From Eudorina sp. 2006-703-Eu-15 (lineage: Eukaryota > Chlorophyta > Chlorophyceae > Chlamydomonadales > Volvocaceae): a DNA stretch of 64,000 nucleotides. The notes under the pieces were generated by a model, which searched no databases, was not told where the DNA came from, and saw only the letters and a list, made by a program, of their open reading frames with translations. Shown here one piece after another: positions 58,101 through 64,000 of this stretch (its first letter is position 1; each line of letters opens with the position of its first letter). The stretch is from positions 186,001-250,000 of the forward strand of contig BDSI01000142.1 in assembly GCA_003117195.1 (NCBI GenBank), written 5' to 3'. Made by a program: the position numbers and the translations under genes.

Positions 58101-59306
58101 GGTAGGTAATCCTTAGCTAGGCAGGTAAGGTCGGTAGGTAATCCTTAGCTAGGCAGGTAAGGTCGGTAGGTAATCATTAGCTAGGCAGCAAGCAAGGCAA
58201 GTTTGTACGTAGTCATAAATGAATGAATAAATGAATGAATGAACGTTACAGCGGACCCAAAAAAAGGGATCGACGGTGTATGCCAGGGCAAGTCGCCCCC
58301 GCAGTCATGTACGTACGGCGGATGGGATGGATCGATGGGGAGGCTGCTGTGCTGCGCGCGTGTGTGTGCGAACGTAGCGTGCGAACGTGATGCATGTATG
58401 GTGCGTGTACGCACGGCAGCGCAGCGCAGGCGAGCGAAGAACTAGAAGAACGAAATGAAATCCTCCGCGCGCGCGTCGGACGGCACGGCCGTCCCGCCTG
58501 CTGTTTATGAGCAAGCACGTAGGTACACCCATCAGCGGTCGTCGGTGCTTCGCTTGGCGCACCGCCGGTTCCCCTGGTCCCCCCATGTATCGATGGAGCC
58601 ACGAGCCACACACGCAGCGTGACCGAGAGGGACCGAGCCACGACCTCGGACAGGTAGGAGCGTAGGACCATCACGCGCTCTTGGGCGCAAACCACGAAAT
58701 TATGAACGGAGCCTAGCTTATAAGAGTACGAATGTAAGGACCGCCTGAGTGGACGGTTGCGAGCGGCGGCCGTGCTGCTTTGGCCTTGCTTCATTGGCAG
58801 TGCCATGGGACTTACGAAAGCACATCATCGCATACTAATAAAAGTGGAATTGTAACCCTTGATCAAAATAAGAAAATAAGAAAAAGTGCTTACACGTGGC
58901 ATGGGCATTCAGTCGGTCAGCTGAGCCTGAAGCAGCAAGGGAGTGACCGACCAACCGCAACGAATGGCCCATCCGTCCCATCGTCGTTTGTCGTTTGTAT
59001 TACTTGCCTGTGTTGAAGATGCATTGTTATTTGTGCCTCCCTCAGAAACATCCTTTCGTAAAGTCCCTCCTCCGGGGCGGGCCTCGCGGCTTGCCCATCG
59101 CCCGCGGGGTTGCCGGCGCCCACTGCACCCGGTCTGGGAGGAGGCGCCCTTGGCATCATGACCTTCAAAGCAAAATGCCTTCCGCAACATCTAGCTCGCC
59201 AGCAGCTCGCGAACCCGCCGCGACCGAGCAGGTCACAAACGCGCAAAGATGCAAGGTCGACTTTGCCGCCATCAGGAAAGGGAGAGTCTGGACTTGTGTC
59301 TATCAT
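49148..59306 (-). CDS. Gene C: TKL protein kinase with giant activation-segment insertion and CaaX end
   Basis: Exons 5' to 3': 59306-59008 (GC donor), 57624-57528, 57382-57227, 56717-56069, then about 54448-54237 (start uncertain, alternative 54392; an exon could be missing before it), 53573-53125, 52846-52765, 51827-51326, 51086-50941, 50440-50408, 50214-50054, 49591-49148. The ATG at 59306 has an in-frame TAA two codons upstream. Motifs in order: LGRGGFASCW (about 27-36), HFALKVM with Lys 48, LREAQI (alpha-C Glu), IIHRDVKPENVLL, KLSDLGL (DLG for DFG), several hundred Gly/Ser/Ala/Pro-rich residues, LTGKAGSFMYMAPEVFRNQ, KSDVFSFGVLMYE, ACWQDDPVARPTM. There is no signal peptide or TM. The tail ends KKKVARV...GCQCVIC, a CaaX box suggesting prenylation. 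A membrane-associated signalling kinase is inferred; substrate unknown. Confidence 0.78.
49608..49655 (-). mobile_element. L1-like LINE 3' terminal remnant in gene C last intron
   Basis: ATTAAGGTTGTTACAGCG followed by GTGACAGCCGAAGCTTC resembles the reverse complement of the L1-like 3' end. Very short. Confidence 0.4.
51881..52389. mobile_element. hAT-type MITE family 1, inverted copy in gene C intron
   Basis: 509 bp, terminal repeats CAGTGTTGCTATCTT / AAGATAGCAACACTG, reverse complement of 8,538-9,043 over its whole length with scattered differences. The flanks (TCGCCTCG and GGGGCGAG) are not duplicates, so no target-site duplication is visible. It lies between exons 52846-52765 and 51827-51326. 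Confidence 0.85.
52411..52487. mobile_element. Possible 77-bp miniature derivative of the hAT family
   Basis: CAGTGATGCTACCT at the left and AGGTAGAAATAAACACTG at the right form imperfect inverted ends like family 1, enclosing TTCCCGTTTTGGGA. It sits 21 bases from the full MITE. Confidence 0.4.
54025..54152. repeat. 8-bp tandem repeat (GACCGACG), about 16 units
   Basis: A perfect run of GGACCGAC units in a gene C intron. Because 8 is not a multiple of 3, it opens the same Ser/Arg/Pro repeat in all frames. These ORFs are artefacts. Confidence 0.95.
54472..54537 (-). mobile_element. L1-like LINE 3' end beside a gene C exon
   Basis: AAGGATGTTACAGCGGACCCC..GGGTCATCGGTGACAGCC matches 37,557-37,642. 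It ends about 25 bases upstream (gene C sense) of the candidate acceptor at 54448, so it could have supplied or displaced that splice site. Confidence 0.65.
55428..55505. repeat. 80-bp interspersed repeat, inverted copy, gene C intron
   Basis: Reverse complement of the 11,215 and 42,870 copies: AAAGGCTTCTCGAGATGCTG..CAATTGTAGGCAC..CTGTAACCCGGCGTTAC. Confidence 0.65.
55613..55740. repeat. 42-bp tandem repeat, three units
   Basis: GATGGAGACCGGCGGGTCGG and GTGCATGGCGGCG recur with period 42 (GAGACC at 55,621, 55,663 and 55,705). Intronic in gene C. Confidence 0.9.
57744..58187. repeat. 32-bp minisatellite, about 14 units
   Basis: Unit GGTAATCCTTAGCTAGGCAG plus GTAAGGTCGGTA, with very few differences between units (GGGTAA, AGATAA, ATCATTAG variants). 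Low divergence implies recent expansion. It is in the first intron of gene C. Confidence 0.97.
58213..58295 (-). mobile_element. LINE 3' end with (ATTC)n tail, copy 3 (truncated)
   Basis: TGAATGAATGAACGTTACAG then GGGATCGACGGTGTATGCCAGG is the same terminal sequence as at 12,874-12,920. Only about 55 bp plus tail remain. First intron of gene C. Confidence 0.65.
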
Positions 59307-60985
59307 GCTTTAAAGCAAGTGATAGTCGTGGCCTCACGTGGGCTCCACTGGTAGAAGAAAAAGGTGGCAAGTCGTTGATAAGATTGAGAAGATCTCACTG
59401 GCAGCTCAGTTATAAAACCTTGTGTTTTGGAACGTGATATGTGCAGATTGCTGCTGGATTCCCCTACTTCAGTCTGTCAGTAGCCTGTCGTATCTGCCGG
59501 ACTCTTACCTCAGCAGCACAAAACCAGATACTCAACACATGCCAGGTATTAATATGAAGGTATTCAATATGAAAGTTTTAAAAAATTATGTTACTTGCAT
59601 TTGATGTTCATGACGCTGGTTGTGCTGCACATGCCGGTATCGCTGCTGGTCGCGTTTCTAATGTCTTTTCCTTCCCTTGGAAATGAATTTGGCGTCAAGA
59701 TTTATCTAAGGAGATGATACACACAAAAATGAAAGGGAAACATTAGGCAATGCCTGCGCGATGTACCGGAAAGCTCAGCAGTAAAAGGCGGTAACAGGCA
59801 ATGCAAGATCCACGGGCATGCCGGAACACGAGTACCGCAATGACGAGCGGCTATACAAATTCTAGAGATCTCTGTGAACGGACAGAGTACGGGTTTTGTA
59901 GGGATATGCACGTGGCCACTGTACTGTGTCAACCGTCTCATCCTCTTAGGTTACGTGCGCCTGCGTCGGCCATCAGGTTTCAATCCGTCCCAGGAGGCCC
60001 AAATCAAAAAAATGTATTTTCCTTCACCCTTCACGCGGTTAACAATGGTACAGCAGAAGCGGTTAAAACAAGGCAAACAAGGCAAGAACCTTCTCGATTT
60101 ATAAAACCAAACCGGCCTAAGGCGCTTCTCACATTTGAAATTAGGAACCTTCGGGAACCGGCAATGATACATCTTACACGAAAATGGCTATGGGTGGGTC
60201 ATATGGGTTTGAAAATTTATGTTTTCATGCTGTCACAAATGATATACAAAAATAGTATTCCGATGTAGGGGGGCTCTTGCCCGTCTCTACGCCTGTTCGG
60301 TTCGCTTTGCGGAGTGGTGCTGCAACCGGCCAGGGACTGGCTGAAATTACAAAAGCAAAAAATTTAGCGGTGAATCAGGCAAGACTCAGGCCCGCGGCGG
60401 ATACGCACGAGGAAGGCTGCCGCCATACAAGCCCCACCGTGCCCCACTGGCCCCACTCGCGCTCTCCGTGTGCACAGCGTCAAACTCGGGCAGACTCGGG
60501 TCAATCCAAGAGCCTTCTGATTCCAAAAATCCAGGTACCAACCGTCATGAATTCGTATCATCATTTTGGGAATTTCGGGCGGGCGGTTGCCAGGCATTCT
60601 GTGCCGCAGGTGACGCGCGTTTTCTTCCTCAGTCCAACGCCAGCGAGCGACGCGCAGCGGGCATGCATCCGCCTACTGATATTTCCGGCCTGACGGCTGC
60701 GCTGCCAACACAGAACAGGACAGGACCGTCTTGCAGCCCCAGCGGCGGCAATTGCCCGCCGCCCACTGAAACGAAGTCACACTTCCATGACTGCTGCCTG
60801 CCTATTCAGGACACCACGACGTGATCGCTCTACGCCGAGCTCTTCACAGCGGCGCCCCAGATAGAAACCTAAACCCTCATCGTTCACCGCCATGCACCTG
60901 ATCATCATGCACGGCTCCACCGGGCCCTGAGGCCGCCGCTCATTCCACCTCCGGCGCAATCTCGACGCCGGACACCCGCTGCCCC
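59307..60985. other. 5' flank of gene C; no supported gene
   Basis: A relatively AT-rich upstream region. The plus-strand ORF 59801-60268 (155 codons) shows no domain and unremarkable composition. It may be chance or a transposon remnant. Confidence 0.4.
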
Positions 60986-60989
60986 CCCC

Positions 60990-61022
<33 letters not shown>
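60986..61022. repeat. Poly-C/(CA)n microsatellite
   Basis: A C run followed by about 14 CA units. Confidence 0.95.
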
Positions 61023-61025
<3 letters not shown>

Positions 61026-62517
61026 CGTCCGTTCAAACGGCCTTGCCATGGGCGCCCCAGCACACGCCCCCCCCACACACAAACGCGGCCTGCTGCCCGG
61101 CCTCCTCCTCCTCCTCCCCCCCTGCATGCATGCGCCGGTTGTCGGCACATCCCTGGAGTGCGGCTTGGTTATCCCCCCCCCCCCCATCCGTCGCGCCGCT
61201 CTCCACCACCATCCATCACCAGGGGCCGCCCCGTTCCCACACGTACACATCACTGGTGGGCGGGTTGGGTACGCCCTCCCAGACCTGCGGCCGGCGTCAT
61301 CGTACAGCGGGCGGGGTCGCGATCAACACATAAAGTCCTAGGGACGCACGGTTATTGAGCGATGGCGCATCGGGCGGAACGTGTCCGGTAGGGTTGCGGT
61401 TGGGACTTGGAAATCTGGGTTGGGGAATTCTGGATTGGGGAATTCTGGATTGGGCACGAGAACGTGTCTGTCCATTGAGTTCTCATCGAGTCATCTGCTG
61501 CAAGAAGGTACTCGGTGGGGTATTCGAAACCAGTTTGGTGCGGCGGTACGCCGGCACGTGGATGACGGGTGACGGAGGGACCAGGGGCGTCACAGCGGAC
61601 AGCAGACGTGACGGCGGTGCGTGAGCTCGTTCCGGCGGCGGCGGCGACCAAAGCCACCTCGGGCGAGTCTGGGCGTCCTCCGATTGCGCCGGGAGATCGC
61701 AGGGAGGTGTGTGGTGAAGGAGGACAGGCGCGGGGGGACTCGGGGGGCGGAATCGAGGCGCGGCCCCTTGCGACTGGCCGCCGAGGGTGGAGGAGATCGC
61801 AGGCCGGGGCCGGGGACCGCGGAGGTCTCGTGGCTGGGGCGAGCCGCGGCGGTCCGGTGCGCGGCGTGGGGGCCCGGCAGGGAGGTACGCAGCGTACGGT
61901 CCGGTACGAACGTACGACACACCCAACATTTCTCCTTCCCTGCAGCTTTTCCTTTCCTGTCGCCGTCCGGCATTTGGTACACGCCTCCTTACGCCTGCGG
62001 GCATCTGTTGTTGCGCTGCTGATCCCATCGTCGCCTGACTGTCGCTGTGACCGCCGTCGCTTGCCCTGTCATGCCCTGGCTGGCCCTGGCTTCGTTGCCC
62101 GCGGAAGGCCGTGCACAGAGAGGCACACACCCTCACGGGCCCACCGCGTCCCCAACCGCCCTCAACATACCCTATCACCATCACCAGCACGCGCATCCCT
62201 CCAAGTCGCCCTCCGTGCCCCACCGCGCCCTCCCCCCGCCCACCCCCTCCTCGTCCTCCAGTTTCCGTATTGCCGTACCGCGTCGAGGTCTAGAAGGTCG
62301 CCGTCGTCGAGCACCAAAGCGCAAGCAGCCTGCACGGGTGTGGGGACCGACCGAATGAACGCATCAATGAGGGAGAGAGGATGGCCGCCGGTGGAGGTGA
62401 TTATATTCGCGCGGTTCCGCTGTCTCTATTGACGTATGGGGGGGACGGGATGGGAGGGTTAGGGGAGGATTAGGGGCGGTTGGACGCCAACTGTGAATCG
62501 GCTTCAGATCGCGTGCC
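61023..62517. other. GC-rich stretch, no firm gene
   Basis: Overlapping long ORFs on both strands (for example plus 61569-62432 and minus 62223-61483) of Arg/Pro/Gly-rich sequence reflect high GC. No domain was recognised. Confidence 0.35.
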
Positions 62518-62651
62518 GGTTCTCTCCCCCATTGCCGGTTCTCTCCCCCATTGCCGGTTCTCTCCCCCATTGCCGGTTCTCTCCCCCATTGCCGGTTCTC
62601 TCCCCCATTGCCGGTTCCCTCCCCCATTGTCGGTTCTCTCCCCCATTGCCG
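62518..62651. repeat. 19-bp tandem repeat, seven units
   Basis: Unit TTCTCTCCCCCATTGCCGG with two single-base variants. Confidence 0.95.
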
Positions 62652-63119
62652 CCGACACCCAGTCAGGCAGTTGCCCAAGCACCGACGCGCACAGCGAGCC
62701 ACACACGCCAACCCACCAACCCACTCACCCACCCACCAAACAAACAAACAAACACGCAAACGGGTTTCTCTTTAACGACATAAACATAAACATAATACCG
62801 CATCTATATCACAGAAAGGGTAGACACACGCACACGGAAACACGCACACGCGAACTCGTGCTGAACGCCATTCCAATCCTCATCCTGCGGCTCAGTTCTC
62901 TCTGGTACACACGCACATGCGCTGCCTCTGGGTGGTTCGTCGTTCGGGCTCTAGGCTCTAGGGGTTTATCGCCATGCAAGTAGGCACACGCACACGCTAG
63001 GCCCAACGGGCTTTCCATTATTTAACACGCTAGGGCCAACCCACTCACTTTTATCGGTAAGTACGGTAGCACACGCTCGCCCCCGGCCCCCCTACTCACC
63101 CACCCACCCACCAACCCAC

Positions 63120-63485
63120 CTGCATGTCGCGCATGTGGAGGATGTTCCGGGCGCCCACGATGGCAGCAGCGACCTGGGGGGGTGCCGTACACGGCACCGC
63201 ATACCGCATACCGCACAGCAGCAGACAGCAGACAAGCAGACAGTCGGGATAGGGGTCCACCTTGTAACGCTTACTTTATAAACGACAGCAGAGGAAAAGA
63301 GGAGGGTTGGGGGCAGTGGGAGGAGGAGGAGGAGGAGGGAAGGGGGGGCCGGGAGGGGCCCGAGGGCGACTGCCGACGGATGCCGACGGACTGAGGAGAT
63401 GACACGTGCCATGTCCTGGTCCAGCTGCGGCGGGTTCCCCGCAAAGCCGGTGGTGGGCCGGTTCCGAAGGTAGTGCCGAACACAG
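63120..63485 (-). CDS. Possible kinase exons of a gene running off the right edge (partial)
   Basis: Two phase-compatible exons, 63485-63392 and 63173-63120. The first encodes 'CVRHYLRNRPTTGF..' and 'QLDQDMARVISS'; the second encodes 'VAAAIVGARNILHMRDMQ' and is bounded by CCCCCAG and GTGGGT. Together they resemble the hinge/alpha-D to alpha-E region of a TKL kinase (NGSLRxxLxxR ... GMxxLHxxxVVH). The HRD exon was not found downstream, so the reading is tentative; chance similarity is possible. Confidence 0.3.
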
Positions 63486-64000
63486 CTGGTCAGTGATGCT
63501 TCCACGCAGACACACGCGGTTTCGTACATTTCGTACATTCCGTACAGTACTGGTTCGGGTCGGCCGGGTTTCTCGCTACTAAACACACCTTTATGCGCTG
63601 GCACTGTACGTACAGCTTGTGTGCATGGGCGGGCGCACGAGCACGCGGTGCGGGGTGGGGTGTGGGGGGCAGAAATTTCGTCGACCCGCAATCTGTCTGC
63701 TCTCGCCTCGCACACATGCACATACAGACACAGCAGCCATCTAGTATACGACAGGCTGCCGTACTGCCGTACTGCGGGTACGGCGGTACTACACATGCGC
63801 GCTCCGGCGGGGTCTTTCGCGCGCGCGCTCGTTCGGTGCACCGCACGCACCCGCCTCCCGCCTTCCGCATCCCACCTTCCGCTTCCCACCTTCCGCATCC
63901 GGGCGGCTCGACTCCGCTGCCGTCGGTCCCCTTCCTCCCCCCAATCACAGCCGTCGGCCCCCCCCCCACCGGGACAGCGTACCGTCTTCAATGCAGCGGC

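Noticed and set aside
61483..62432. Long overlapping ORFs of 246 and 287 codons
   Set aside because: Arg/Pro/Gly-rich and open on both strands because of GC content, with no domain or splice context.

Overview
This window looks like nuclear DNA of a volvocine or other chlamydomonadalean green alga. The evidence is many short introns with GT(C)-AG borders, GC-rich coding exons next to AT-rich introns, tyrosine-kinase-like (TKL) protein kinases, Pro/Ser-rich cell-wall-style stalks on membrane proteins, abundant CA/CG-rich microsatellites, and many truncated non-LTR elements, SINEs and hAT-type MITEs. There is no bacterial gene organisation. Most long uninterrupted ORFs are shadows of low-complexity sequence. 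The real genes had to be rebuilt exon by exon from splice signals, reading phase and paralogue comparison. The species cannot be named from the sequence.

Layout. 1-10,500: a decayed retroelement on the minus strand with a reverse-transcriptase fragment, repeats, one LINE 3' end and two hAT-type MITEs. 10,523-23,559 (minus): gene A, a multi-lectin receptor kinase with 21 recognised exons whose first exon was not found. 23,560-25,789: divergent intergenic region holding a frameshifted unknown ORF. 25,790-41,041 (plus): gene B, the head-to-head paralogue of gene A with 23 exons and a continuous frame of 1,586 codons. 41,042-49,147: gene-poor, repeat-rich DNA. 49,148-59,306 (minus): gene C, a TKL kinase without a transmembrane segment, with a very large low-complexity insertion in its activation segment and a C-terminal CaaX box. 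59,307-63,100: mostly repeats. 63,120-63,485 (minus): two exons of a possible further kinase running off the right edge.

Genes A and B share one architecture, deduced by aligning the two genes to each other: signal peptide (seen in B), then a C-type-lectin-like domain (CTLD) followed by a jacalin-like domain, a hevein-like Cys motif, a second CTLD plus jacalin-like pair, a Pro-rich stalk, one transmembrane helix, and a cytosolic kinase with VAVK, HRD, DFG and APE motifs intact. The ectodomain is therefore an internal duplication of a CTLD-jacalin module. This points to glycan-sensing receptor kinases, a type of receptor not typical of land plants or animals. No function has been shown and it is an inference from domains.

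The introns of these genes have been colonised by mobile elements: tRNA-derived SINEs, an L1-like LINE with RT, many L1-like 3' ends, hAT MITEs and several minisatellites. Splicing peculiarities include two frame-supported GC-AG introns (one in B, one in C) and a GA instead of GT donor in gene B that would, if unspliced, truncate the receptor to a soluble ectodomain.
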